A DNA stretch of 64,000 nucleotides from Myxococcales bacterium (GCA_016717005.1 JADJUF010000001.1:434001-498000), one strand, 5' to 3'; positions 31,857 to 42,748 are shown, counted from the stretch's first letter. Numbers and translations: made by a program. Notes: a model not told the origin generated them from the letters alone.

Positions 31857-33290
31857 CTACGGCAGCTCGTCGGCGCCGCAGTCGCGGCCGCCGGCGCGGG
31901 CGTCACCGTCGATGTCGTAGCCGACGGTGGCGGCGGGGTCGGCGCGATCGATCGCCGACGCGCCGGCGACGAGGTGGAACCCGGGCGCGGTCAGGCCGGG
32001 GTCGACGTCGGTGTTGGTCGCGGCCGGCGGCGTCACGTCGATCACCGAGTAGGTGACGACGCAGTCGGAGTCGTCGCCGACCGGCACGCTGTCGGCGCGA
32101 TCGTTGCCGAAGATGACGCTCGAGGTCAGCGCCACCGGCGTCGACAGGATCGCGCACGCGACCCCGGCGACGTTGTTGCCGGCGGCGCTGTTGCCGACGA
32201 CGGTGTTGAACTCGAAGCGGACGCTGTGGGCCCCGGTCAGGTTCGTCAGCGACACGCCGCCGAACAGGCTGCTGGCGCTGCCGCACCGCGTGACCATCGT
32301 GTTGACCAGCGCGAACGAGCAGGCGTTGAGGTCGAGCCCGCCCTGGGGGACGCTGTCGACGTGGACCCGGAACGCGTTGAGCGTGGCGCCGGTGCAGCGG
32401 ACCGCGGGCGTCGTCGGCGGTGCGCCGTTGATCAGCAGGCCCTCGAGCGTGAGCGTCGCGCCGCCGCTGACGGTGATGAACGGCGCGTCGGGCACGGCCG
32501 AGAAGTAGCGCAGCGTGGTCGCGCCGATGCCGGCGCCGTGGACGGCGATCGCGCGGGCGCCGGTGACCGACACCGTGCCGCGGTGCAGCCCCGGGCCGAG
32601 CTTGATCGTGCGCGGCCCGGCGCCGGCCACGGCCAGGGCCTCCTCGACCGTGCCGCACGGCGCGGCCTGGGTGCACGCGGCGCCGGTCGCGCCGACCTCG
32701 ACGTAGAGCACCTCGGCCGCGGGCGCGCAGGTGCGGTCGTCCTGACGACAGACCGCGCTCGCGCACTCGCCGTCGGCGACGCAGCCCCGGCAGGTGTGGC
32801 TGGCGTCGTCGCACACGCCGCGATCGGCGGTCGGGCAGTCGCCGGCGTCGGCGCACTCGACGCAGCTGCCGTCCAGGCACACCGCGCCGCCGGGATCGCC
32901 GACGCAGCCGGGCGCGTCGGTGCACGGCACGCACAGGTGCGTGGTCGCGCTGCACGCCGGCGTCGGGTTGGCGCAGGCGTCGGTGGCGTCGCCGTCCTGG
33001 CACTGCACGCACCGGTTGCCGATGCAGAACGGCCGGGTCGGGTCGACGCAGTCGCCGGGCGCTTCGCAGGCCCCGCCGGTGTCGGCGATGCAGGTCCGCG
33101 GCCGGCCGACGTCGCCGTCGTCGTCGCAGACCGGCGCCGCCGGATCGGTGCAGGGGGTCACGTCGACGACGGCGCCGCTCGCGGCGCACGACAGCCCCGA
33201 CGTGCAGCAGAAGTCGGGATCGCGGCGCGTGCCGCAGGCCGCGAGCGTCGTCAACACGAGCCCGACCAGGGCGAGGCGTAGGCGGGTCAT
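31857..33290 (-). CDS. Cys-rich lipoprotein with parallel beta-helix domain
   Basis: 477 aa. Signal MTRLRLALVGLVLTTLAAC with lipobox LAAC. Residues 20-200 hold repeated short Cys pairs (CCTSGLSC, CIADTGGACEAPGDCVDP, CIGNRCVQC) as in many myxobacterial surface lipoproteins. Residues 210-460 look like a right-handed beta helix (TIKLGPGLHRGTVSVTGARA, FEFNTVVGNSAAGNNVAG). It ends in a GYDIDGDARAGGRDCGADEL motif common in such proteins. The start at 33290 is fixed by the signal peptide. Eight bases separate it from the sensor kinase, so it could be part of signal perception; this is inference. Confidence 0.8.
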   Translation of the reverse strand: MTRLRLALVGLVLTTLAACGTRRDPDFCCTSGLSCAASGAVVDVTPCTDPAAPVCDDDGDVGRPRTCIADTGGACEAPGDCVDPTRPFCIGNRCVQCQDGDATDACANPTPACSATTHLCVPCTDAPGCVGDPGGAVCLDGSCVECADAGDCPTADRGVCDDASHTCRGCVADGECASAVCRQDDRTCAPAAEVLYVEVGATGAACTQAAPCGTVEEALAVAGAGPRTIKLGPGLHRGTVSVTGARAIAVHGAGIGATTLRYFSAVPDAPFITVSGGATLTLEGLLINGAPPTTPAVRCTGATLNAFRVHVDSVPQGGLDLNACSFALVNTMVTRCGSASSLFGGVSLTNLTGAHSVRFEFNTVVGNSAAGNNVAGVACAILSTPVALTSSVIFGNDRADSVPVGDDSDCVVTYSVIDVTPPAATNTDVDPGLTAPGFHLVAGASAIDRADPAATVGYDIDGDARAGGRDCGADELP

Positions 33291-33338
33291 CGATCGCGGC
33301 GACGATAACACAGCCACGATCGCGCGCCGCGATCGCGA

Positions 33339-36161
33339 TCACGCCGGGTGATCGGCGCCCTCGCCCTCGGCCAGGTTGTAGCGCTTGAGCCGCCGCAAGA
33401 GCGCGCCCCGCGACATGCCCAGGGCCTTGGCGGCGCGGCTGCGGTTGCCGGCGCAGCTGCTCAGCACCTCGGCCAGGCGCCCGCGCTCGAGATCCTCGAG
33501 GGTCTCGCGCAGCCCGGCCCGGGGCGCGCCGTCGCTGACGACCGCGGCGCTGTCGAGCGCGTGCTCGGCCCGCCGGCGGAACACCTTGCCCGCGATCGGC
33601 AGATCGCGCGCGACGAGCTCGTCGCCCTCGCCGTAGACCGCGGCCGCCTCGATCGCGTGCTCGAGCTCGCGCACGTTGCCGGGCCAGTCGTGATCGAGCA
33701 TCAGCGCCAGCGCGTCGGGCGCCAGCCGCTTGGGGGCCGCGCCGGTGCGCGCCGCCAGCCGCGCCAGGAAGTGATCGGCCAGGGCCGGGACGTCGGCCTT
33801 GCGCGCCCGCAGCGGCGGCACCGCGATCTCGACGACCTTGAGGCGGTAGAGCAGATCCTCGCGGAACCGCCCGGCCGCGACCTCGTGCTCGAGCTCGCGG
33901 TTGGTGCCGCACACGACCCGGACGTCGATCGCGACCGGGCCGTCGGCGCCGAGCGGCTGGACCTCGCGCTCCTGGAGCACGCGCAGGAGCTTGGGCTGCA
34001 GCTCGAGCGGCAGCTCGCCCAGCTCGTCGAGGAAGACCGTGCCGCCGTGGGCGGCGCGGAACGCCCCGGCGGCGGCCCGGACCGCGCCGGTGAACGCGCC
34101 CTTGGCGTGGCCGAACAGCGCCGACTCGACCAGGCCGGCGGCGATCGCGCCGCAGTCGACCACGACGAACGGCCCCGAGCGCCGCGGCGACGCCGCGTGG
34201 ATGGCCCGCGCGATCAGCTCCTTGCCGACGCCGGTCTCGCCGCGCACCAGCACGGTGGCGTCGGCCCGCGCGACCTTGGCGACCAGCTCGAACGTGGCCG
34301 CCAGGCCGGCGCCGATCACCGGCGCCTTGCCGGTGCGCGCCGCCAGCTCGCCGATCAGCGCCCGGTTCTCCTCCTCGAGGCGCTCCTTGAGGCGCGCGAT
34401 CTCCTTGCGCCGACGCTCGGCGACCTCGACCTCGCGCCGCAGCCGCTCGGTCAGCTCGCGCAGCTCGGCGTGGGCCCGGGCGTTGGCGAGCGCGATCGCC
34501 AGGCTGGCGGCCGCGGTCGACAGCAGCTCGCGCGGCTCGTCGTCGAGGCGGCCGTCGCCGCGCGGCACCACGACGACCACGACCGGGGCCCGGCCCGCGA
34601 CCGGCACCGGCACCGCGGTGGCCCCGCCGGGCAGCTCGCACGCGGCCCGGGCCGCGACGGTGGCGTCGAGGGCGACCTGGCCGTCGTCGTCGGGCACGGC
34701 CGGCAGCTCGGCCGGGCCGCTGCGCGTCGCCGCGCGCCACCCGTCGGCGCCGCGCACGTACAGCGCGACGCCGCTGGCGGACAGCGCCTGGCGGACGCGC
34801 TCGACGAAGCCCTGGGTCAGGACGTCCTCGTCGAGCGTCGCCACCGCGGCCTCGGCCGCCTGGCGCAGGAGCGCCCGGGCCCGGCTGCGATCGCGCGCGA
34901 AGCGATCGTCGACGATGCGCTGGACCCGCACCCGCAGCGGCCCGAACACCACCGCGGCGGTCAAGGTCGCCGCCAGCGTGGTCTGGACGCCGCCGCCGAT
35001 CCAGGTCGCGACCCCGCCGAGCAGGCCGATCACCACCAGGTAGAGCCCCGCGGCGAGGAGCGTCGCCAGCAGGTAGCCGCTCGACCGCCGCCACAGGCGA
35101 TCGAGCTCGCCGAACGGCACGCGGGTCATCGCCAGCACGACGCACGCCGAGCCGCCGACCATCGCGACGGCGACGTACGGGCGGAAGCCGCCGGCGAGGA
35201 ACGCGTCGGCGCCACGGACCGCGGCGATCACCCCGACGATCAGCGGCGCCACCATCACGACGCCGCCGAGGTGCAGCCAGCCCGCGGCGACCGCGTCGAT
35301 GTGCGCGCGCTGGGCCCGGAGCCGGCGCCCGCGCGCGATCGCACCGATCAGCAGGTACGTCGGGGCCATCGCGCCGGCGACGCCGCCGCCCCACGTGGTG
35401 ATGACGCGGCGGGCCGGGAGATCGATCGCCAGCGAGAACAGCGCGTGGTTGATCGCGAGCACCGTCGCGAGCGCGATCGGCGGGCCGTAGATCGCCGCGG
35501 TCTCGGCGCGGGTCAGGGTCTTGCGCCCGGCCGGGAACCGCAGCATGAAGTGGCACGTCGCCGGCGCCGCGAGGCACATGGCGAACATCCAGGGCACCGC
35601 CAGCGGCAGGTGCGCGACGGTGACGTCGAGCGCGAACGCGCCGGCCAGGAACACCACGTAGATCACCGTCGAGCGCAGGAACTGCTGCGGGAGGTCGTGG
35701 CCGCGGCCGCGGTCGGCGACCAGCGCCAGCGCCAGCATCACCAGCGCCAGCACGACCCCGGCCGCCGACGCCAGCGGCAGCCGGCGGGGCGCCGTGAAGG
35801 TCACCATGCCGGCACCGGACGCACGCGCGACGGTCAAGGTGACCGCCTGGCCCGGGCTGATCGCCGCGACCCGCGCGGAGCGGGTGAACACGTCGTCGGT
35901 GGCGTGGCCGTCGATCGCGGTGATCCGATCGCCGACCCGGAGGCCGGCCCGCGCGGCCGCGGAGTCGGGATCCACCACGACCACGGTCCCGCCCTGGTAG
36001 ACGAAGAAGCCCCGGTCGGCGGCGCGCAGCGCCACCACCAGCAGCGCGACCGCGTAGATCAAGGCGAACGCGATCATCACGGCCATCCGCCGGCGGGTGC
36101 GCGCCAGCGCGAGCGGCGAGCGATGCCCGGGGGAGGTCTCCTCGGTCGGCGTCCACGTCAC
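33339..36161 (-). CDS. membrane-embedded PDZ/GAF sigma-54 transcription activator
   Basis: 940 aa from the GTG at 36161 (AGGTG seven bases upstream; a TTG at 36239 is less likely). Order: TM helix MAVMIAFALIYAVALLVVAL, PDZ domain (SAAARAGLRVGDRITAIDG), about seven further membrane helices (residues 140-390), a GAF-like domain (about 410-560), a coiled coil, the AAA+ sigma-54 domain (Walker A GETGVGKE, GAFTGA in AKGAFTGAV, GGTVFLDELGE, LPLELQPKLL, REDLLYRLK), and a Fis-type HTH (NRSRAAKALGMSRGALLRRL). It has no receiver domain. A transcription factor anchored in the inner membrane is implied, perhaps sensing an envelope signal through PDZ. Divergent from the Cys-rich lipoprotein gene. Confidence 0.88.
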   Translation of the reverse strand: MTWTPTEETSPGHRSPLALARTRRRMAVMIAFALIYAVALLVVALRAADRGFFVYQGGTVVVVDPDSAAARAGLRVGDRITAIDGHATDDVFTRSARVAAISPGQAVTLTVARASGAGMVTFTAPRRLPLASAAGVVLALVMLALALVADRGRGHDLPQQFLRSTVIYVVFLAGAFALDVTVAHLPLAVPWMFAMCLAAPATCHFMLRFPAGRKTLTRAETAAIYGPPIALATVLAINHALFSLAIDLPARRVITTWGGGVAGAMAPTYLLIGAIARGRRLRAQRAHIDAVAAGWLHLGGVVMVAPLIVGVIAAVRGADAFLAGGFRPYVAVAMVGGSACVVLAMTRVPFGELDRLWRRSSGYLLATLLAAGLYLVVIGLLGGVATWIGGGVQTTLAATLTAAVVFGPLRVRVQRIVDDRFARDRSRARALLRQAAEAAVATLDEDVLTQGFVERVRQALSASGVALYVRGADGWRAATRSGPAELPAVPDDDGQVALDATVAARAACELPGGATAVPVPVAGRAPVVVVVVPRGDGRLDDEPRELLSTAAASLAIALANARAHAELRELTERLRREVEVAERRRKEIARLKERLEEENRALIGELAARTGKAPVIGAGLAATFELVAKVARADATVLVRGETGVGKELIARAIHAASPRRSGPFVVVDCGAIAAGLVESALFGHAKGAFTGAVRAAAGAFRAAHGGTVFLDELGELPLELQPKLLRVLQEREVQPLGADGPVAIDVRVVCGTNRELEHEVAAGRFREDLLYRLKVVEIAVPPLRARKADVPALADHFLARLAARTGAAPKRLAPDALALMLDHDWPGNVRELEHAIEAAAVYGEGDELVARDLPIAGKVFRRRAEHALDSAAVVSDGAPRAGLRETLEDLERGRLAEVLSSCAGNRSRAAKALGMSRGALLRRLKRYNLAEGEGADHPA

Positions 36162-36295
36162 GGCGCGGACACCTGCGAAAGCCCCGCGTCGGGTTCGCGG
36201 CCACGCTGTCCGGAAGCGATCACGCGAGATCGCAGCCAACTGCCGAGAACCTGGGTGCGAGTGGGACTGGCGCGCAGCTTGAACTACCTCAGCCC

Positions 36296-37552
36296 ATGCG
36301 CCTCGCCATCCTGTCGATCCTCTCTGTCACGCTCGGCTCGGTCGCCTGCCAGGTCGGTGACGTCGGCGGGCTCCCTGGCACGCCCCCGGGCGGCGACGAC
36401 GAGCAGTACCCCGTCCCCGCGTGTGACGGCCCGTTCGGCGCGCCGCAGGATCCCGACAGCCTGCCGGCGTGCTGCACCGACTTCGTCGGCGGCGCCCACT
36501 GCCTGCCGAGCGACGCGGTGCCGGGCGTCCTGCGCGATCGCTTCGCCGCGTGCGCCGGCGGCGGCGCGTGCGTGCCCGACCCGTTCATCGCCACCGGCGG
36601 CGTGTACGAGCCCAAGGTGTGCACCTCGATCCAGGGGGCCGAGGGCGTGTGCCTGTCGGGCTGCATCCCCCAGGTCCAGGAGGTGTGGGGGATCCTGCCG
36701 CAGGACGGCTGCGATGACGACGAGCGGTGCGTGCCGTGCGTCAACCCGCTCGACGGCCAGGACAGCGGCGCCTGCCAGCTCCGCTACACCTGCGAGGGCG
36801 GCTTCGGCTCGGGCGCGTGCCCGCACACCGGCCCCGATCTGATCGACCCGTCGAGCCTGACGGCGTGCGCGCCCGACGCGCACTGCCTGTCGACGGTGCT
36901 CGTGCCCGACGAGATGCGCGGTCGCCTGGCCGACTGTCCGGGCACCGACGCCAAGTGCGTCCCCGACGACTTCATCCGCACCGGCGGCAACTACGTGCCG
37001 CCGACCTGCGCCTCGGTCGCGGGCGTCGAGGGCCGGTGCCTGTCGCGGGCGCTGCCGGAGATCGAGGGCCAGGCCGACCTGCTGGCCCAGGGGACGTGCG
37101 CCGCCAACGAGCTGTGCGCGCCGTGCTTCAACCCGCTCGATCAGAGCGACACCGGCGCGTGCCACCTGTCGTGCGACCCGGGGCCGACCGAGGGGCCGAT
37201 GGGCCTGCCGGCGTGCTGCGACGGGCGCGGCACCTGCGTGCCGACCTCGGCCGCGGGCGCGAACGCCGATCGGCTGGGGCAGGACACCTGCGCCGATCCG
37301 GCGATGGTGTGCGCGCCCAACGTGTTCCTCGAGCCTGGCTTCGTCGCGGTCACGTGCGAGACCGGCCTGATCCAGGGGCTGTTCGGCGCGCAGTACGCCG
37401 AGGGCCGCTGCCTGCCCGACTGCCTGCCTGACGTCGCCAACTTCTTGATCGGCCGCGACGGCTGCGCCGAGGGCATGAAGTGCGCGCCGTGCCTGAAGCC
37501 CCCGTTCGGCACCTCCAGCGGCGCGTGCGACCCGATCGTGACCGGGCCGTGA
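36296..37552 (+). CDS. Cys-rich lipoprotein with three internal repeats
   Basis: 418 aa. Signal MRLAILSILSVTLGSVAC with lipobox SVAC. The mature protein is three related units of about 120-130 residues. Each has a CC or C pair near the start (LPACCTDF / LTACAPDA / LPACCDGR), a middle CVPD-type segment before a GG(V/N)Y or similar turn (CVPDPFIATGGVY, CVPDDFIRTGGNY, CAPNVFLEPGFV), and a closing CxPC(V/F)NP-type motif (CVPCVNPLDG, CAPCFNPLDQ, CAPCLKPPFG) ending in SGAC or TGAC. Spacing suggests disulfide-rich surface modules. Function unknown; likely exported and surface-exposed. Confidence 0.8.
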   Translation: MRLAILSILSVTLGSVACQVGDVGGLPGTPPGGDDEQYPVPACDGPFGAPQDPDSLPACCTDFVGGAHCLPSDAVPGVLRDRFAACAGGGACVPDPFIATGGVYEPKVCTSIQGAEGVCLSGCIPQVQEVWGILPQDGCDDDERCVPCVNPLDGQDSGACQLRYTCEGGFGSGACPHTGPDLIDPSSLTACAPDAHCLSTVLVPDEMRGRLADCPGTDAKCVPDDFIRTGGNYVPPTCASVAGVEGRCLSRALPEIEGQADLLAQGTCAANELCAPCFNPLDQSDTGACHLSCDPGPTEGPMGLPACCDGRGTCVPTSAAGANADRLGQDTCADPAMVCAPNVFLEPGFVAVTCETGLIQGLFGAQYAEGRCLPDCLPDVANFLIGRDGCAEGMKCAPCLKPPFGTSSGACDPIVTGP

Positions 37553-37633
37553 TCGGGCGCGCGACTCGCGCAGGATCCTGACGCGCGTGATCGTCACCTG
37601 GTCGGGCCTGGTCGGCCTGCAGGCGCGTGCGAC

Positions 37634-37740
37634 GGGGATCGGGATCGGGATCGGGGATCCGGATCGGGATCGGGATCGGGATCGGGATCGGGATCGGGAT
37701 CGGGATCGGGATCCGGATCGGGATCCGGATCCGGATCGGG
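37634..37740 (+). repeat. hexanucleotide tandem repeat (GATCGG)n
   Basis: About 17 copies of a GATCGG-type hexamer in roughly 105 bases, including an eight-copy perfect run near 37664-37711, with GATCCG variants at the ends. Intergenic between convergent genes. Confidence 0.9.
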
Positions 37741-37744
37741 CGCG

Positions 37745-38608
<864 letters not shown>

Positions 38609-38680
38609 GGCGCGCATCGTGGATCGACCGCGGGGCCGCCGCAAGTCGCCGTCCGGCCCCGGTTCCCGTCGGCCCGGGCG

Positions 38681-38686
38681 TATAGT
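38681..38686 (+). promoter_or_regulatory. candidate -10 box (TATAGT) for leaderless P-loop-like gene
   Basis: TATAGT ends 7 bases before the ATG at 38694; no Shine-Dalgarno sequence. Confidence 0.45.
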
Positions 38687-38693
38687 CCGCCGC

Positions 38694-39719
38694 ATGCTCG
38701 ACGATGCCCCGTTGACCTGGGTCGATTGTCCACCTGCGCCGCCCGCGTCCGCGGCGGTGCGGGACCTCGCCGGCGCGGCCGCGGCGGCGCTGCGCGACGG
38801 CGGCGCGGTCACGCTCGCCGGCGCCGATGGCAGCGGCCGCCGCACCGCGGCGCTCACGTTGGTGGCGGCCCTGGCCGCGCCGCGCGCCTACCTGGTGCCG
38901 GGGGTGCCGTGGCGCGCGCCCGAGGCGCTGCGGGAGATCGCCCGCCAGCTCGGCACACCGTCGCCGCCGGGTGTGCGGCCCCAGACCCTCGTCGCCCTCG
39001 CCCGCGGCGTCCTGGCCGCGGCGCCGGGCGGCGTGATCGTGGTCGACGCGCGGGTCCAGGCCGACCCGGGGCTGCTCGCGCGGATCCGCCCGCCCGACGG
39101 CTGGTCGGCGGTGCTGCTGGCGCCGCGCGAGATCGACGCCGACACGGCCTGGGGCCGGCGCCTCGACGCGCCGGCACCGGCGCCGATCGTCCCGGTCACC
39201 GATGACGACGCGACCGTGCTGGCCGCGACCGCGTACTTCGACCCGTGGGAAGGTGCGCCGCGCGCGCTCGTCCCCGCGGTCGCGCACCTGCCCGAGGACC
39301 TCGTCGCGGCGGCGCTCGATCGCCTGTTGGCCGCGGGGCGCCTGCGGCTCGCGCGGGACGCCCGGCGGGTCCTGCCGACGGTCGCAGACTTCCAGGCCAG
39401 GCCCGAGCCGACCGCGCCCGCGGCGCGCGCGATGTCGGAGCGGTTCGTGTCGGCGATCGCCACCTGGTGCGGTCGAACCAAAACAGACGCGGAGTTCCTG
39501 CTCGCCGACGACCGCGCCAACGTCATGACCGCCCTGTCGATGTGGCAGCAGACCTCGCCACCCGGACTCGTCGCAGGCTTCGCTCGCGCGCTGCCGATGC
39601 TGGTCGACGACGTCATGTGCCACGAAGCGGCGAAGATGATCATGTCAGCGGAGCGCTTCGGCGACACCGACACGCCGGGGCTCGTCGCCCAGGCGACCCG
39701 CCGGCTCGGCGACGCCTGA
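38694..39719 (+). CDS. P-loop-like protein at the head of the DUF4157 cassette
   Basis: 341 aa, not recognised as a known family. A Walker-A-like loop GADGSGRRTAA occurs near residue 42, with Arg where Lys is usual. A Walker-B-like strand GGVIVVDARVQ occurs near residue 112, then SAVLLAPREID. The layout resembles AAA/STAND-type ATPases with altered catalytic residues, so nucleotide hydrolysis is doubtful. The C-terminal third is helical (TALSMWQQTSPPGL, VDDVMCHEAAKMIMSAERFG). It starts leaderlessly and is followed 48 bases later by the first DUF4157 gene on the same strand. A role in loading or regulating that protein is inference from position only. Confidence 0.65.
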   Translation: MLDDAPLTWVDCPPAPPASAAVRDLAGAAAAALRDGGAVTLAGADGSGRRTAALTLVAALAAPRAYLVPGVPWRAPEALREIARQLGTPSPPGVRPQTLVALARGVLAAAPGGVIVVDARVQADPGLLARIRPPDGWSAVLLAPREIDADTAWGRRLDAPAPAPIVPVTDDDATVLAATAYFDPWEGAPRALVPAVAHLPEDLVAAALDRLLAAGRLRLARDARRVLPTVADFQARPEPTAPAARAMSERFVSAIATWCGRTKTDAEFLLADDRANVMTALSMWQQTSPPGLVAGFARALPMLVDDVMCHEAAKMIMSAERFGDTDTPGLVAQATRRLGDA

Positions 39720-39750
39720 CCAAGGAAGATCGGTCCGTCGATCCTCGTAT

Positions 39751-39756
39751 TACGAT
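39751..39756 (+). promoter_or_regulatory. candidate -10 box (TACGAT) upstream of first DUF4157 gene
   Basis: TACGAT in CGTATTACGATCC, followed by GGAGG and the GTG at 39768. The preceding CGATCCTC recurs before the second DUF4157 gene (about 44702). Confidence 0.4.
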
Positions 39757-39767
39757 CCGGAGGCCCC

Positions 39768-42678
39768 GTGTCCCACATCGCCGAAGCTCCCGCCGCCGCC
39801 CCTGCCCAGCCCACCTTCGAGAACCAGCTCGACCAGAAGCTCTCGGGCGGTGGAGGCTCCGCCCTCCCGTCTGACGTCGCCTCCCACGCGTCGGCCGCGT
39901 ACGGGCAGGACCTGAGCGGGGTCAAGGTCCACACCGACGCCGAGTCGGGCGCGATGGCCGAGTCGAAGGGCTTCCAGGCGTTCTCGTACGGCGGCGACGT
40001 GTTCGGCAAGTCGAGCGCGCTCGACACCGGCACCGAGCCACGGCTCCCACGTCATGATGCACGAGCTCGCCCACGTCGCGCAGACCGGCGGCGAGCGCGC
40101 CGGCGGCGTCCACGGCAAGGTCGAGGTCGGCACCGCCACCGACGCCAGCGACGCGCTCGAGGTCGACGCCGATCGCGGCGCCGCGGCGGCGCTGTCGGGC
40201 TCGAGCTACCAGGTCCAGCGCGCGCCGCTGGCGGTGCGCGGCTTCGGCGCGACGGCCAAGAGCAAAGACGACATCGTCCACGAGAACCAGACCCGGCAGG
40301 AAGCCGAGAAGGTCGGGTTCAACAAGGACGACGCCAAGATGATCTACTCGGGCAACTGGAACCGGGACATGAACCAGCTCCTGATCCCGACGGTGCGCGA
40401 GAAGCTCGGCGCCGCGGGCGGGCCGATCGTGTTCTCGGCGATGGACCTGATGCACACGCTGCATTTCGGCTATCCGATCGGCGGGCAGGAGGGCGCCAAG
40501 CCTGGCGCGAGCCCGGGCCAGGCCGGGGTCAAGGAGTTCGGCACCTACGATCCGGTCGAGCACATCGACAACCCGGGCGGCCTCACCGGCGCCGACGTCA
40601 ACGCCCAGAACAGCAGCGCCGGCGACATGCACAACGCCGGCTCGGGGACCACCGCGTACGCCGAGGTCGACTCGCGCTACAAGGCCCAGTTCGAGACGAT
40701 GAAGGCCAAGATGGCCGCGGACGAGGCGGCCGGCAAGAAGAACGAGCTGGCCAACCCCGACGAGAAGATGGACGCGTTCAAGGTCGACGAGTCCGGCATC
40801 CCGGTCTACATGCAGACCAGCCGGACCCAGCTGATCAAGCACCTCGACGACGGCCTGACCCTGGCGGCCAAGCCCGGGTCGTCGACCGAGAAGTCCGCCA
40901 ACTACGACCGCGCGCTGCGCTACGCCGGCGAGTCCCTGCACATCATGCAGGACTACTACGCGCACTCGAACTTCTGCGAGATCGCGATCAACATCCTGAT
41001 CGACTCGAAGTTCTCGGGCAACGCGGTCACCAAGGAGGGCCAGGGCAAGTCGTTCGTCGACACCCTGCAGCTGTCGCAGCTCGAGCCGTCGCTGGCCGAT
41101 CCCAAGAAGACCGCGCACCACCTCAACAGCTTCGTCCACAAGAAGAGCGGCGGCGCGACCGACCCGAACAACATGACGACCAAGGGCGGCAAGGAGGTGA
41201 TGGCCACCGGCACCTTCACGCTCGAGGACACGATCCACTCGCTCAAGGAGAAGCTGGGGATCGCGCTCACCAGCCTGAACCCGTTCGAGAAGGGCGCCAG
41301 CGAAAAGGCCGAGAAGCTGGTCACCTGGCTCGAGTCGAACCCGACCTACTTCAAGTTCAAGCCGACCGAGGCCGGCGAGTGGATCGGCGGCAAGATGGCG
41401 AGCGTGCAGTCGGCCGTCGACGCGCTCGGCGGCGGGCTCAGCGCCGGCCTGTCGGTCCACGGCAAGGTCGCGTCGGTCGCCGAGAAGGGCTGGGGCCACC
41501 TCAAGGGCGCGTGGCACTCGGCCTGGGGTGACGACAAGCAGGCCGCGGCCGACGTCGCCGCCGGCGACGCCAAGTCCGCCCAGACCGAGGCCGAGTCCGC
41601 GGCCCGCAAGGCGGCGGTCGCCAACTTCACCAAGGCCTGGGGCACGACCGCGTCCGATCTGTCCCACGGCAACCTGCGCAGCCTGCTCAAGTTCGTCAAC
41701 GACACCTCCGCCGGCCTCAAGCTGTCGAACCTCGCCAAGATGATCCCGATCGTCGGCGACAACGCCGCCGAGCTGGTCGAGAAGGCGGTGACGGAGGTGA
41801 AGGAGTGGCTGCGCCAGCACCTCGAGAACGCGTTCCACCAGGCGATGCTGCAGCTCACCGCCGAGATCAACGCGGCCCTGGCCAAGGCGCTGGGCTCGTC
41901 GGAGGTCCACGACGGCACTGGCGCGTCGAGCATGACCCAGCCGACCCACACCGACATCGCCAAGGACTTCGACGACGACCAGAACGGCACCGAGGACCGG
42001 TTCAGCATCATCGAGGAGGTCGGCGAGTTCTTCCACCGGGTCGGCGGCGCCAAGAAGGCCGGCCAGTCGCTGATCGACAAGGCCAAGGCCCGCTTCGACG
42101 CGGTCATGAGCAAGAAGACCGGCGTCATCGAGGGCCTGCGCGGCGCCGGCCAGGACATCGCCAACGAGGTCAACGGCCCCGAGTCGGAGGAGGGCACGCA
42201 CAAGCACCAGCACCGCCACGACGGCGCGTGGATGGCGCCCCTGGCCGATCAGCTGGCGCACACCTCGTCCAACGCGATCCTGGCCGAGTACCAGACCCAG
42301 CTCGCCAGCGCCAAGAGCGGCGGCAAGCACGACATGGCGCCGATCACCAAGATCGTGATGGACTACTACCAGCACCCGGCCGACTGCACCGGGCTGTGGC
42401 AGAGCTCGTTCATGGGCGTGCTGACCGGCCAGGTCGCGGGCAAGGACCCGGCCAAGGCCCAGGAGGACGCCATGCACATCAAGAAGGAGCTGGCGCACCG
42501 GATGTCCCTGCCGCCGATGCAGCAGGCGGCCAACGACGAGCACACCACCGGCGGGACCAACCGTCACGGCGACCACGACGACGGCGACAACGCCCACGGC
42601 CAGGGCCAGGGCGGGCAGGAGTGGAACCAGAAGCACGACGACGACCACGACGACCACCACGACCACGACCACCACTGA
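39768..42678 (+). CDS. DUF4157 protein with HET-C-like metal site and His-rich tail, frameshifted
   Basis: Corrected length about 969 aa. The GTG start has GGAGG four bases upstream. N-terminal DUF4157: FENQLDQKLSGG, YGQDLSGVKVHTD, SKGFQAFSYGGDVFG. At 40038-40041 one extra base shifts the frame, and the following MMHELAHVAQTGG (HExxH) lies in the next frame. Around residues 390-410 is SLHIMQDYYAHSNFCEIAIN, very like the QD-x3-HSN site of HET-C proteins. The rest is helical, with a hydrophobic GGGLSAGLSVHGKVAS segment and a C-terminal Asp/His tail (KHDDDHDDHHDHDHH). DUF4157 often forms the N-terminus of contractile-injection-system toxins, so this is a candidate effector. No signal peptide. 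The paired propeller-like gene follows. Confidence 0.75.
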
Positions 42679-42712
42679 GCGCGGCCCGCGACGTTTCTCG
42701 CGCCGCGCCCCG
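42679..42712 (+). terminator. GC-rich hairpin after first DUF4157 gene
   Basis: GCGCGGCCCGCGA faces TCGCGCCGCGC across a short CGTTTC loop, with a bulge. There is no T run, so rho-independent termination is uncertain. Confidence 0.3.
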
Positions 42713-42734
42713 TGAGCGGCGGCGGCGGTGGTCG

Positions 42735-42740
42735 TAGTAT
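42735..42740 (+). promoter_or_regulatory. candidate -10 box (TAGTAT) for propeller-like gene A
   Basis: TAGTAT lies 8 bases before the ATG at 42749. GAGGGCG between them could also serve as a weak ribosome site. Confidence 0.4.
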
Positions 42741-42748
42741 CGAGGGCG

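Noticed and set aside
33348..36842. Plus-strand open frame of 1164 codons opposite the sigma-54 activator
   Set aside because: Shadow frame; it also runs over the start and first half of the cysteine-rich lipoprotein gene.
37634..37740. CRISPR array
   Set aside because: The repeat unit is only six bases with no spacers and no cas genes.
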